Of a stretch of DNA of 64,000 bases, positions 41,001 through 56,000 are shown in pieces; within the stretch, counting starts at the first letter, position 1, and every line of letters begins with the position of its first letter. Source of the DNA: Strigops habroptila. Lineage: Eukaryota; Chordata; Aves; Psittaciformes; Psittacidae. Under the pieces are notes generated by a model that was given only the letters and a program-made list of their open reading frames with translations, was not told the DNA's origin and did not search any database. Location of the stretch: assembly GCF_004027225.2 (NCBI RefSeq), contig NC_044278.2:100556743-100620742 (forward strand), in the 5' to 3' direction. The position numbers were made by a program, and so were the translations under genes.

Positions 41001-44000
41001 AACAGTCTATACTTACTAAGAAAATGTTACTGGATCAAGAAGCAGAAGGCATTTTCATCTTCCTATATTCCTATAATTCCTGTACTTAAACAATCCCTAT
41101 ATATTGTTTATTTATATATGAAATATTTGAGTTTAAGACATGTAAATTAAAAAACACTTCATAGACATTTTGACTGTTAGAGTATCAAACTATATTAAGA
41201 TAACTTGTTCTAGAAAAGAATTTTTCTTTCATGGCTATTTAAAGAAAAGTCTCAAAGCGTCTTACTTAGGATAACTTGTCTTTTGCCAATGGAAACATCA
41301 AGTGTTTCGAGGCAAGCTTCTAAAAGTATGCAGAATCCAGTAGCTATCAAGAAAGACTGAATAATTTCACATTCTTTAGTGAAAATAAAGCATGAATTTT
41401 GAGATTAGTTTGGTTTAGTATTTGAATCACTTTGACCTTTCATTTTCCTTCTATATGAGAGCAGAGACAATAAAACAGAAAGAGGACTATCCTCCTACAG
41501 CAAAATGAAAATGCTAATCACATAGGCAGCCTTGGGGAAGAAGAAAAACAAACCAAAACCAAGCTTTAGAAAATCTAAGATACTTCTTGTACACAGTAAC
41601 TTCAAATTTTCTCCTTGATGGGAAAGGCAATTCTAATAACTTTTATATAAACATTCACAATATCACCAAATTAAATTCATCATACAGTTCATCTATTCCA
41701 TGTAAAAAACTGACCACAATGGTCCCTTCAGATCTAAGTTCTATGATTGCCATCTATACTGGAGTTTATTTTTTTTAGCACCGTAGTCCATTTACTCCAC
41801 CTACGGAATTGCAATTCTGTTGGGTAACACCAGCAACAGATAGGATGTCTGTCACTCCAGATCTCAAAATGCAAGTAGCATTTGTGGAACAGAAATGAAA
41901 TTGTCTTGCCCTAGCTTCTGAAGAGTCTTCCACTGGAACAACTGAAAGTATCCACCAGAAGATTTTAATAGTGATAAAACCAATGTAATAATAGCAATAA
42001 AACCAACGTAGTAGTAATACTAGTAATAAAAGCAGCAGCAGATCTTCTGTCAGCTTACCAATTAAAATTTCCTCATGCCATAACCAGTACCTATAACCAT
42101 TAGTGCCTCCTATTTGTTGGGAGGATGGAAATACGCCAACTCTATTTGGTCTTGAAGAACAGCCACATGCTATTTTGTGCCCCAACATCTCTGGTCAGCT
42201 CCTGAGCAATTTCAGTTTTAACCTTTGCTTCTTTTCCCGTCTCTACTCCACTGTTTCCTTCTCCTCATTTTACTGTCCAAATCTATCCTAGTCTTCCTTC
42301 CATGCGGGAAGTGCTAATCCCAACTCCTTCAGAATTTTCATCTGATCCCACTATGTTCCCTGTTTCTTTGCTGGTGTTACTGATGTGATGACATTCCAGC
42401 AAGCCTTTAGAACTAAGCATTCCCACGAAATTAGTACAGGGCATGAGAATTCCCCCAGTCACTGCTTCTGGCTACCTGAAAACTTAAACATGGTATGAGT
42501 TTGCACTGCCCTCATGTTTTATTTTTTTTGCTTTGCAGCCAAATAGGATAAACTATCAAGGGATAATTCCAGTTGGAAGGAGTGTCAGGAGATCTCCAGT
42601 CCAATCTCCTGCTCAAAGGAAGGTCAGCTATGAAGTCAGACCACCTTGGTCTCAGTTTTATCCATTGTGGTGCTCAAAGCCTCCAAGAATGGAGGCTGCA
42701 CAGGCTCTCTTGGCAACCTGCGACCTCTTGCAACCTGTTCCATTGCCTGACTGTTCTCAGGTTTTTCCTTATATCCAATCTGATCCTCTTGTTTCAATTT
42801 GTGTACCATGAGCCTAGAATCCTCCTCTGAGATTAGAAATTATTATACACGAGATGAAAATATAAAGTCAAAATACAACATGGGTCAGAACCATATCGAA
42901 GGCCACAAAAAACTGCTTTATACTCAGCAGCACAACATGAACAACATATATTTGAAGTGCAAGCACAAGCGATAAGAAGTTATCATTTATTAGAGAATAA
43001 CATGACAGATCTTTGATTTGTTATGAGAAAACTGCAACTATTATTAATTTTTAATATTAAAATTAAAAATTAAAAATAATCAACAGGTAGTTATAATGCT
43101 TTTCGCTGATCTAGAGGTTACCATCATGCTTCCATCATAAAAGTACAACGGGCTCCCATCCCATGTAGTGATCCTAGAAACACTGTCTTCCTACATCAAC
43201 ATTATGACACAACAGTTAGCTCAGGTTTCTACTACTTGAGTTTTCAGAGCCACAAACACTACAGGTTTGTGCAGAAGTGGAAAATGAAAGAATGCCCATT
43301 TAAAGCACAGTTAGAAAAATAGGATGAGAAACCTTACACTGCTGTGTACATTGAAGGAAACAAGAAATATCACTGCTACTACGTAAGTCTTAATCCACTG
43401 CAGGGTACAGAGGAGTATTTAGGACTGGTCACTGTCAAGAAATTACTGCTTTAGAGCAGACACAAGTGCCAGGCATAGGAACTCAAGACTAGCTCATACA
43501 ATAATTAATCCAATTCATATTTAACACTGTACTGAAACAGTTCTCTACAGACATTTCATTTAAGGTTTAGCATCCAAAACTAAGGGTAGATGTAGTTAAC
43601 TACATGTGTTAAGCTGGACAATACTAAAATCTTGTCTTTATCAGTCCTTCCCCCTTTCATACTTAAACTTGCTAGTTTTAAGATCCCCGTTAGATATACA
43701 GTTTTGTTACAAAGGGAGAAAGACGCTTTTAAAACCAGAGTGAAGAAAAATAGACTGTCAGAGTGAAATCATTTACAAACTAATGGTGTGGCCTGCAGTT
43801 ATCATTAAATATAGGCCTCTCAGTGGTAATAAATGACAATTAAATTTGCAAATCAATTTTCACAATAACCTGTTTTCACTTGCCAATAAATGCTCCTTAC
43901 ACTTTTCAGGCTTGGCTTCAACTTCAAATTGCCTGAAGATTTTCTATAAACCAATTCCTTTCCAAACAGTCAATTGTAAGAAAAGTTTTATCAACATAAA

Positions 44001-47000
44001 AGAGCATTTTCGAGAGATATAATAGCTTCATGAATCATTAAAAAAAAAAGAAAAACAATTAATACTTACTGCTTCGAGTTACACGTATACTCACTGAAGT
44101 GAAATCATGTCTATTTTAAACTAGCAGTTCATGAAATCAAAACAAACATGCATTCTTTCAACAGTTCTTGGAGTGTACTGTGTAACTATGGAGTTGCACA
44201 AATACAAAAAATATCCTTGCTGTAGTCAAACCAATTAAAAGCTAACAAATAAACTCCAAATGCAGCCGAGCACTTCCAGTAAGAGTTCAGTACCAAGCTG
44301 GAAACAAAAGTACTTGTTATACCAGCAGAGGAGGTATGCTACAAAGAGTGTAACTTAACAGAGAAGACAACGAACTTTTGAATAAAGTTGCTCTGATGAT
44401 TTAAAAAGGCATTGGAAATTAAATGACTGCTACACTTAACTTAGAAACAGCATGCTATGAAGTACATGCATCTTACTAATTCTGAAAGAAAATGCAAAAG
44501 CACAATCTATTCTTGTTCTGAAGAAAGGGCACTTAAAATGCAAATACAGACATAGGATATATTTTCTATAGTGTAAGTCTATTTCTGATTGAGTCAAAAA
44601 TTGACTGAGAATATCCATTACCAAGTCCAGAAAATGTAATAATAAACTTATTCCAAAAAATAATAAGCTTGAGATGACATTTTAAAGTAAAAAACCCCAA
44701 CAAAATCCCCACCCCGTTTTAAAAACTGGGTTGGTTGTTTGTGGTTTGGGTTTTGGTTTTTTTTCTCTTTCCTTAAATCTTGTTGTTTTTCTGGTACACA
44801 TTGTACACAGAGAAAAGCAATTTAACACATTTCTTCATTTGAGGAAACTGACAAATCCAAACCCAATTTTTACTTTATTTCAAAACAGCACTGAAAGTTT
44901 CTTGGAATGTCCTAAAAATCTGAAAGAAAAAGGAAGACTTTAAACAAAGTCTCCATGGTATTTAACTCTTATATGAAACAGGAGGGAAATATATTTCTAT
45001 ATTAACTATGATAACATCTGAAATACTGATGCACACCAAACCTAAGCCTATAACAGGCTATAATAAAAATTCAATAAAGTATATATGTAAATTGATTTAC
45101 AAAAGCAAAAAAGTACGTGCTTCCAAAAGCAAATTCTTCTGACAATCCAAAAACATGTGTTCTGGTAAGATACTCAATCTAAAAATAGTTATTTCTTTTT
45201 TACTTTTAGAAAGGTGACAAGCAGAGAAAAGCAGCTGACAGCTTTAAGAATCCAGTATTAAGAATTATTATTGTGTAATACTGCTATTATTACATAATAA
45301 TAGCAAAATATAGTAAGTGCTACTTACTTTAACAAGTGTTTCAGGAGAGACTTCTTCATCTGGGACCCAAAGTTTAGTTGTCTTTTTCCCTGGAAGCTAA
45401 AATAAATGTTACATTTTGTTACATTGACATTACTCTTTGGTGAAACCTGATGTAATCTCTTTCCTTTTTGCTTCTGAAATCAATACTGGTTAGCTTTATG
45501 CCTTCTGTCTTTTATAGAAGTAACAATTAGGGAAGTGAGATACTGTTCTTACCTCTCAATTCAAGTATCAGCAAATGTGACAGCAGTAAAGGGGGTTTTA
45601 TTGTTGTTACTTGAAAACTATTGCTTTTGAGTGTAATAGCCATTGCTTTCAGATTAATTTCCAGTTTCCATATGCAGTAGATTGAAACCTCAAGAGCACA
45701 GTTTTAGACAGTAAATCTTTCCCTAAACAATGGCTGACAATGCACAAGTACTTTTTTCCCGCTTTATAACCACTATCAATACAGAAGTATTAGAAAAACT
45801 AAAATTTACAGTCTTCCAATTAGACAGCATATTTTAGTTTCAAACATGTTATACTTCCTAAAAAAAAAAAATAAAAATTCACAACTTGCTTGCTCAAGAC
45901 AAGGGACTAAGTGAGTGAAGTCAATACCAATTTTCCCCATTAAAAGGCAAAGCATGAGTGATTAAATGCTGTGCTATATAGCTTGTCACATTTGTAAGGA
46001 CTACAAAATTAGTACTACCTCCTTTCCTGTACTGTGAGTTTTCAATTCAGTCAAACAGTACACATGGACATCTACCACCATATCCAAATGTAGAATCAAC
46101 GAGCCAAAAATTTTCATAAGTATTTGCCGACTGTCATACTACAGGAGAAGCAGAATCTTAACAAGAGGTTTTAAAAATACTTACCCTATCATTCATTAGC
46201 AAATCTTTAACAATAAAAGTGGCGACCAAAGATTTCAAAGGGGCAGCAAATTGATCAGGTGCTAGCATGGCTATGTGGCCAATAGTAACCAATGGTGTGA
46301 TGAGATGCTCAAAATTGCTTGGATCCAGACTTTTATGCAGTGGCTAGAATAAAGGCAACATATTCAGGTATTACTGATATAATCTGTGTCTTATTGAGGA
46401 GATGGCGGTTGGAATTCTGTACTAAGTTGTCCATGAGTATTTATTTGTCAGAAATACAATTTTTAAATAACTACTATTTTGATTTAAAGACACATTCACC
46501 AACCCTACAAGTCTTCTACAAATCAAAAGAAAAATCACAAAGAAAGACAAACTGTTTGTTACATCTGCATAGTTCAAAAAGCAGCAGCTCAAGCAGGGCT
46601 GTTCAGAAAACAATGTGTATTTCCTTGTTGAAGTGGGCTACATCTCAAGATTACAATCTCAGTAAAAGACTATGATTCAGACTTCAAGATAAGCAGCTGA
46701 TGGGCACTAAATACATTTGCAGTTATAACTTTAAAATCTATTTAAATAGTCTCTACCATAAATCGATTTTCCTTTCTTTCTATAACCATTTAAATACTTC
46801 GCACCAGTCCCAATAAGGACTGGTGTATGGCTCCTCTTCCCATAAAGAGTTCATGGTTCTAGCAAACAGTCCAACACTTTGTTTTACTCTATCATCTGTT
46901 AAAATACATAACCTTAAACATGATGGATCATGGGATACAAAACCCCCCTCCACTACCATATTTCAGGCCAAATTGGAGAACAAAGGGAAAAGGGAAAAAT

Positions 47001-50000
47001 ATCTTTTGCAAAATTAATACAACTTGCCATATAGATTGCCACTACCTCCCTTAGTTTACATTTGCAATATAAAAGATTAAGAAAAACTAACTTAAATATT
47101 TTAATTTTACCTCAAATATCTGTGCAAACTGTGTTTCTTTGCTGGAAAATATTGCATGGATGCAATGAATAGCATACTTGGCTTGACGAGGGGGTCCTTT
47201 TTTAGCTTTATGATGTAACACTGGAAGCAAAGCTCTTAAAAAAAAAAAAATACCTTTTCACAAATTGAAAAATCTTCAAAATAGCAAACTAGCAAAAAAG
47301 TACAGATACACATATAAAGAACATAACACCTCTGCAGAAGTGCTAATTGTCCTGGTTTTGGCAATTTCTTCAAAGAAAGAAATGGCTTGCAAGTAAAAGC
47401 CCCCGGCTTTTATTGATAAAATATCATGTGCTAAAAAAATATTTTATCTGCACAAGTTACTAAATGCTCTTTTGGAAATATTCTTGTCTACACATCCCCA
47501 TTAAGTTGCAAAGAATGGTTTTACATTGCCATATATTTAATTTAGGAATAAAAAACCCCATGCATAATTCTGAAGGGCAATGATAAAAATTATGGGAGTA
47601 CCAGTGGTGTATCAGCTGTTGACTACTTTGGATATATTCATTTCAATTTCATTGTTCAAAAAGCACCACATTTTAAAATCATTCACAATCTTTCTCCTGT
47701 TTTACCTGAAGTAATACTTTCTTCCAAAAGAATGCAGGATAATACTATAGCATGCAAAGGGAAGAAAGAGAACTTCCAAAAACCCACCAAGAACACTACT
47801 CAAACAAAGTAAGACATAAAACTTACGATCGTATATGAGGAAAATCTTCTTCAATTTTACTTCCCGTGTTTTTGAAAATTTGTAATGCAGCTTCTGCCAC
47901 TTTTTCATCATCCATTTTCAAGCAAGCCAGGAGAGATTCAAAAGTTTCAGCTGAATGAAATGAGATAGGGTGTGTAAATGAAAGTACCTGCCAAAATAAG
48001 ACGAAAGCCATGTTAATATTCTTTTAAAGGTCCACTTACATAGAACATTCCGTCAAGAGTAATTTTCCACTGCCACACTGCAATATTTATAATACTCTGC
48101 CTGGTTTTGTCACATGATCCACATTTCTCTTTTCCTGACTTTTGGGTTTTTTTTTTTAGTACGTCCTAAACTTCTTTGTCTTTATACATGATCTCATCAG
48201 TTTTAGTTTCATTCTTCAGTCTCGATTTCTTCTGTTATTGTGAACATGCACTTCTTAGTGGCTACATCTACATCAGCAAGTACTGGGTTACAGCAGAAGC
48301 AGATCTTAAGAGAAACAACTGATACTAAGGAAGCAATATTCACATTTCAGGGGCTTTACTTCAGAGTATTTCTAGACAGACTTGAACTCACTTTACCATT
48401 GCAACACAACATGTGCTTCTGAAGCCCATCTCATAAGTTTCTCTAAAAGGAATCCAGCTTATGTGCTCCCAGACTTCATGCTTGTTTGCTAAGCGGAATA
48501 AGCGGTTGCACTTTGAATTGAAGTTCCTATCTCTAAAATAGTAATATAGACATACCCAATAGGGTCTCTAGTCTCTCAAGCTTTATACAGCAGCTTATCA
48601 GATCTTCTACCTCTCCTTCAGATTCCTGGACTCTGCTTTCAAGTATGACAGTCCTCCCACGTTTAAAAAAAGAAAATAAAAATCCTCTCTTGATCCTGCC
48701 TGAAAGTTTGTCTTCTCTTCATTTGTAAGTGGCTGTTGATTACTAGTCTCTTTCATACCATACTCTGCCCCATGGCAAAGAAACAATCCTCAAAATCTTG
48801 GAACTTCTCTACACTCAGTTTTTAATTTTCACCAAGTTCCCTTCCTTCCCACTTCACTGAATGGCATTCCCTTTTCTAGACTCCTGCATTTGTCCTTTCT
48901 GGATTCTTCTCATGGTGTACAGACCACCTTCCTTAGGGCAATCTTACTCCTCTTCCTTACACGTGTCATGCCAGTTCATATGAATATTTAAGTACTGACC
49001 TGGAAGCTGTCTTTCAAATATGTAGTCCCTTCTGACATGATTCATTCCTATTCAGATTCATTTTTGTGCTACTGGCTTTTTGCACTTTTACTAAACATGC
49101 ACCTGGTTAAAGAGGCACATACTCTCAGATGAATCTACTAGGCCCCTAGTTGATCTAAGATATTCTGAAAACTTCAGTATGGGAGTCCTTTAGATTTTGA
49201 GGCTTCTGAACTCAACCCACACCTGGACCACTCCCAACACAAACATGTAACTGAGGTGGTACTACAGCGTAAGTACCTTTCTGTTCAAGTACAGGCAAAG
49301 CTGACACTACACTGTACTCTTAGCCTAAAGTCTTTAAGAGAAACTAAGTGAAACAAAAAGCCCTACATAATGGCATTTTAAAAGTTTCATGCATATAACA
49401 GTGTTTGTAAATAACAGTGATCAGTCCTTTTCTTTCCTCCTAGCAAAAAGGGAGAACAGAATAAGAAATTGTGTACAGTTTCCCCACAAATGCATCTTTA
49501 TGGGGTTTCCTATGTTAACTGAGTCTCCAAGATTATACAGAGTTGAAATAGGTAAGACACAAATTTATGAGGAACTACTAGGAACCACAGCATGACACTT
49601 ACATACAAGTACGGTTCCAAAAGTATTGTAACTATATTCAAAAGCAACTCAATTCACACTCTAATAAATCAAAAATCAGCCACTGATGTCACACACACAA
49701 CTACTTTTGACTGCCAGAAAAAACTTCTAAATTATTTATAAAATAACTTTACTTACGTGCCATGCAAGATGAGCATAGAGAACAAAACCCAAACCAGTAT
49801 TCTTTCAGACAGCCAACCCCATGCTTATGGCTAAAGATACTGAGTGCTAATTAAAAGTTTATTTTAACAAAGTTGTTTCAGAAAGTTTTACATGCTCACT
49901 GACCACCAGGAGTATACTTGCCTTAAGCAATTCAAGACCTGCCCTGATTGCCTGGTCAGTAGGTACACCCTCATCTTCATCATCAGCTGTTCCATCTATA

Positions 50001-53000
50001 GACTTGTTTACTTGCTTGATAAGGGCACTGAAGAGGAAAACAAAGTATGGCCTTGTATTTACTGCAATCCACTGTGTATGACAGTTTTCAAAAGATATAA
50101 TCTTATTAATGGAATTCATTTAAAACTTAAAACATAAGCTTGTTATAAAACAAATGTGTCAACTACGTACATAACCTGGTTACCCTCATCTCCTATCTAA
50201 TTCAAAGTTTATGAAGTATTAAGTTAAAAAAACCTAAGATGAAAGAACCATAAACAAATTACTCCGGAAGGATGACCAAAATAAGAAATCAATTTGAGTA
50301 CCACAAGCGACAAATTCAGGTAAGAATTATGGTGAGGCTACCAGCTGCTATGGATTCTTACATTGTAAACAGTTATTTTCCATTTATTTGTTAAGTATAC
50401 AATCCAGAGGAAAAAAAGTAACCATTAAACAGCTTTACTAAGAGTTGATGAAATATTTAAAAGATCTATTTTCTGCATATTTCACCTTGACAGTAATGCT
50501 TCATTTTCTCCTTACACTGTACCCTAGGAAAGGAAATTATTATTGAAATGATCCTATTAGTGCATGGTGTAGGCAGCTTCCCTATCATGAACTGAAAAAT
50601 ATTCAGAATATTCCTTCACTACATCCTGTAAATGATATTTACAGCAAAAAAAAATCCCCAAACCAAACAGCCCCAAATGAAAATAAATTAGAAAACCCCA
50701 ACTGGTCACAAACCAAGGGCAAGACCTCCTAGCCAGACTTCCCACACTGCACTTTTTTTTCCTGCCCCTAATTGGACAAAAATGACCACATAATAAAAAC
50801 AAAAAAACCCACAAACCCCAAACAAAAACCCCAAACCTCCAAAACCAAACACGCACAGACCCCCAAAATAAACAGTGACTTTCAAAAATGAAGTGAGAGT
50901 TTAGTGAAATTTTACAAAGATGCAAGAAAACCAATTCTGTGGCAAAACTGAAAATATGGACTTTTTACTACTTTTTTTTTTTTTGCTTGTATACTGTAAG
51001 GCAATCAGTAGGTAGACTGAAATAAATATTACAACTTTGTGCCACCTGTGAATCTTACTTTAAATATACATTTTATATTACTTCTATGAATGTGAAAAAT
51101 GTATTTTCAAATTGAAAGTAAAAATCCAGCTACACGTTGTACTTGCTCCAAGATCAGAAACAGATTAAATGAAATCTGAATGGCTCCATTACATTACGTA
51201 CATGACGGGCAGAAACTGAAAAGCTCAAGTACTTAAGAGTCAAGTACTACAGTTGGAATTAACAGATAAGAATTTACCAGTATTTAGAAGTACCTGTCTC
51301 TAATAAGGTACCAAATATCTCAAAATACAGCTGTTAAATAATCATTTCAGCAATTACATTTTTCCCCTCCCATAATTTAACTGGCTTACTTTTCTTTAAA
51401 GTCTTGATACCTCATCACCATAATCTCTACTTCCTCAGTTAAATTACTGTTTAGAACACACTATGAGCTAATATTCCGTGTGGAAAACTTCAGTGAATAG
51501 CCATGGACAGATATTTCCTTTAAAATCAGTCAATGACTCACAAACCAAACTTTGCCCATCAGCAACGCATCCATTTTTACTGACAGGTTGTCATGGCTGT
51601 GTTGAATGACAATTCAATTGTTTCTGTGGCTACATTCTGAACTAGGACACAAAAACCCCTAAGCAAGGGGAAACAGAAGAAAATACTGCAGGTTACCAGG
51701 TCTTAAACCATACCTCCCAGTCCATTACTGCTTAAAGTTGAAATAAGAAACCCTGATTTCAAACCCTGCAATCTACGGCCAACACACACACAAGAATACC
51801 TGATGGATTCAGTATCAATGTGCACAGGAGCAATTCTCTCAAGAAGAAACTTTATCATTTCCAGGAAAGGATTTGTTGGTTGTTTTGGATTGCCCAGCTT
51901 CTTTGTAATTTCCCTCTGCAATACAAGTTTCAATTAAATTTATAATCAATTCAGTTCCAAAAATATTTCCATATTGTAAGAGCAATTCTTACCACACATC
52001 CTTCAGCCTGTTTGCAAGAACATGTTGGGCTAACAAGCATTTCTAACTGACTTCTTATTTTTTCATCATCTTCTAGAACTTGTGTGAACTTTTTCATGAA
52101 ATCTTGAGCTTTCCCTGGATCAGGAAGGTTTCCTTTAAATAAGCAAAAGAAAGCACTATTTAAGAAGTATGAAGTATCAGTATTGTAAATTACACAAGTT
52201 TGAAATGTTACACCAATAAAGCTTCTATGTGTGCTTAAGTTAACAAAAGAGGAGGGGGGAGGAAGAGAGGAAGAGGGGTAAACAACCAAACACCACAAAA
52301 CAAACACAAGACCCAAACCATAAAACACTTTAACTTATGCTGACACATCTATGAGGACACCAATTTCTAAATATTTGTATACCCACAGACCTCCCCACGC
52401 TATTTCCTTTCCTCGGCCTTCACACGCATTTTGCAGCATATCTAGTTGTTCTTGTTAATAACATTAACAGCTGAAGCTGACCTTAGAATGCAAGGTCTAT
52501 AACCCTACAGAAAAATATACTCTGTACATAGCTCACCTTATATGACAGGTGTGGAATAACATTTAAAGGGTATTTTTGCTAAATTACTCCTCCAGTAAGT
52601 TTAAGCTGTACAACAGTTTACAACATTTAAAAAAAAATAATAAAAAAAAAGCTTTTAAAATGCGTCTCTTAAACTACATATTAATACTAGCACTGAGCAA
52701 AGTTGGCACAGAAAATAGTATAGGACTACAGGATAGTTAGTTCTAAACAAGTTCTACTAAGTATTTCTTTCATTGTATTTGTTTTGGTTTTTTTAATGCG
52801 ACCCAGAATTAAAAGCAGTAGAAAAATTACAAACTGAACAACTTTTATAATATAAAACAAAAGGAAAAAAGGATTTGGAACATGGCCAACCAGGTAGTAA
52901 GATTCAGTTTTTCCTCCACATTTTTACAAAAATGTACATAGCTTTAAGCAGCACCAGTTTTTGCCAGAACAGATGGCTTTTTTTTTCTTTTTTTTTTTTT

Positions 53001-56000
53001 TTTTTAAATAAAAAAGGTTGATTTAAAAACAATGTTTCAGAACTGTAAAGCAAGTTTTTCTTCTTTGTACTGGTTTTAATTCAATTGGCATGGTGGGCTA
53101 GGGGGAACAAGACGTGTTCCTTTAGGGTTGATGGTTTTTTCTTTGCTGAGAATTCAGATTACACAGAAGTTCTTCAGTTTCTAAAGTGTCTTCCCTGCTA
53201 CTGAACCCCAATTCTTTTGTGCTCTCCCAACAGCACTTACAATGCCAACACCTCAAAGAGAGATAAGTTAGTAGATATTTTGGTAGAGATAGTAGAGATT
53301 TTGAATTAATCCACAACAGATACAGCCAAAATGTCATGTGATAAGCTTCATGAGTGGAGACTTTTTACAGTAAGGAAGCAATTCTGCTTACCATTGTCTT
53401 AATTCTTTAAAGCATATTGTTACATCATGTTTATCATGATTTTTTGTATTTTTTTATCTGTTAAAAAACTTTTTAATAAGCTTATCTCAAATGATATTTA
53501 AAGCAAGAAAGCAATACAGTTAAACTGTAATTTTAAAACTGTAAATATTTCAACTTACTCGTTATAACCATCACTTTTGAGAATATAGCTTTACTGCTGG
53601 CATCTGTCTGTAAGTCACAAAAGAAAAATGGATTAAGTAAAAATTTTACATTATATATTTCCACTTGGATACTGAGTGAGCAAAATACCACAATGCATTA
53701 TCAACAAGTCAGCACCCATTTTGATAACACATCAGTGTGTTAGAAATCAAAACTACCATTGCAAAGTTAATGCCAGAGAGGTACAGGAAGTAAAAGGTAG
53801 GTCACACCTACAGTATCACCATCTCAGATACTTATGTAAAACACTTTTATTACTTTTCAATCTACTCTGTAACTTACGAACAGCACAAATGGGTTATTTC
53901 TGTAACTGTTTTCCATCTAAAGCCTCTTTGGTTTTTAAATATAGAATGGACAGCAAGTATTAAATGCACTTTATCTTCTTGTTCACATATTGATTCTAAG
54001 TAGTCTTCGTAGTAGTCCCCAACTTAATGTAAAGAACAGAGCAAGTCAACAATAAGACAACTGCTAGCCCTGTTCAGCTGAACAGGGAAGGCAATAATTG
54101 TGGAAGTAACAATCACAGACCATAACAACAAAACGAATGAGAATATAACTGCATTTCAAGAGATCTGTGAAGCTTAGATTTCAGTGAAACTGTTACTGAT
54201 GTAAAGTCATCCAATAGCACCTTACAAGCAAAATAAGTGAAGCAAAACAGCCTTTTTATTTAATTTATTTTCCTTCTGTCAGTAATTCTTCTGGTACAGG
54301 ATTTCAAATTCCACATGCAAAGTCCACCTTAAGAGTTAGTTCTGGCACTGAGTAAGTGGAAGATGAAAAAGAGGATACAACAAATTTCTCAGCCAGGTGA
54401 AACTACACAGCAAGTATATTTTCTTTACGAGACTATATTTCTAACAACATACTGCCTACTATGGAAGGTAGACAAACTACCTCCCAAGACATTTTGTCCC
54501 CACTTTTAGCTGTAATCCACATTATTCCACAGACTAGGAAGCTTTATGGAATTACACTGAAGTTTGAAATATTAAGGAATTATCAGTAAAAATGCCAGAG
54601 AATCCTTAATTGTACTGTGAAGATAAACACTCAAATCATCTTCAGAAAAGCATTCTAAAGTGGACAAAAGAATTAAAACACATTGAAATCTTTCACTGCT
54701 GTGTAATAAGTGTTATTCAACAACTGTGAAATCTTCATAACTAAAACGAAAATTGGAACCTGAAAGCAGATTGAAGCTTACAGCAATGTTGCCAAAAGCA
54801 TATAGACCCATCAGCTTCCAAACCACAAAGGAAGCTGCTCTATTGCCAACTGACTTTTGACAGATCAACTTCAGTGACGTAACTTACAAAGTCTGCAAAA
54901 CTTCATAAACGCATGTAAATAGTACCAATTATGGGCTACAACTATCAAATTATATTCTTCTGAGAAAGATTTAAATAGGAACACTACCACACTATTAGCT
55001 TTCACTGAAGATTATTTAAGAAGAACAGTGTTTACCCACCACCATTGCTAAGGGATAGTAAACAAACCTAAAAATTACTAACAAGGAAATGTCAAACCAA
55101 CTCAGTAAGGAGGCTCACCTTAGAAGAAAAAGAAGTCTTCTTAAGAAGTACTTAACATGAGGCAAATGAAGACCTACGGTGGACCTTTTCACCAGGTTCA
55201 TCAACAGAAAGAATGGCTAAGAGGTAGCATTGCAAGACACTAACATTTATTATAAAAACTTCAAGACACAGGTCAAAGTCTTGTTCGGGTACATCTCATT
55301 CCTTGGCATTTTATTACTGAAATCTGCATATAGATCTCAAGGTTCAAACAAGCCATATCAACACTGGAGATAACAAAATTACAATTTATTACAATGACGT
55401 CGGCTAACACACAGAAGCATCCATTTCATACAATGGTTTGGGTTGGAAGGGACCTTAAAGACCATATAGTTCCAACCCCCTGCCATGGGCACAGACACCT
55501 GCCACTAGACCCGGTCCTTCAACTTTTCATAGTAAACTTCTGTTCTCGAGAACAGAATTCACTAGATACTATAAAAGAAAACAGGATTTTGAGTTCTAAC
55601 ATATTTGCACAGGGTTTTTTGTCATTAAGGATGTTAATTAGCAAGTTTGTGGAAAACATGGCAATGGTTGGGAAAAGTGGCAACCTATCTGAGTATAACA
55701 AAAATATAGCATGAGATTAAGACAAGCAATGTTTTTAGTGAACGTCTTCTCTTATCTTGTGACATGGACACTTGGCACATAATTCTAGCAGAATTATTTC
55801 TGCAGAACTTTCAATCACTTTTTAGTGTTGGAAGAATGCTGACATTTTCAGGGCTTCTGGCTGTCACAGCTGAACAGGTATGTTCAGACAAGAAATGAAT
55901 GAAAAAACCAAACCAAACCAAAACCCCAAAACCAGCAAAACAGAAATAAAACATGGTTTACAGAATTTAAATCATTATGTCAACAGATACAGAATCTCCA

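Larger units (their letters stand above)
40639..45327 (-). other. PDS5B intron L-M, 4.7 kb
   Basis: GTAAGT donor, TCTCCAG acceptor. It holds one CR1 fragment (42548-42815), an AT-rich inverted repeat (43044-43073), a G/T-rich tract at 44724-44765 and a short imperfect hairpin at 45265-45302. 42180-42340 is pyrimidine-rich. Confidence 0.85.

Noticed and set aside
41720..41755. A CR1-like tail (GGTCCCTTCAGATCTAAGTT plus CTATGATT)
   Set aside because: Only about 35 bp resemble an old CR1 3' end and no upstream CR1 sequence follows; too short to call.
45265..45302. AT-rich hairpin as a MITE
   Set aside because: The arms are short and imperfect, with no target-site duplication or second copy in the window.
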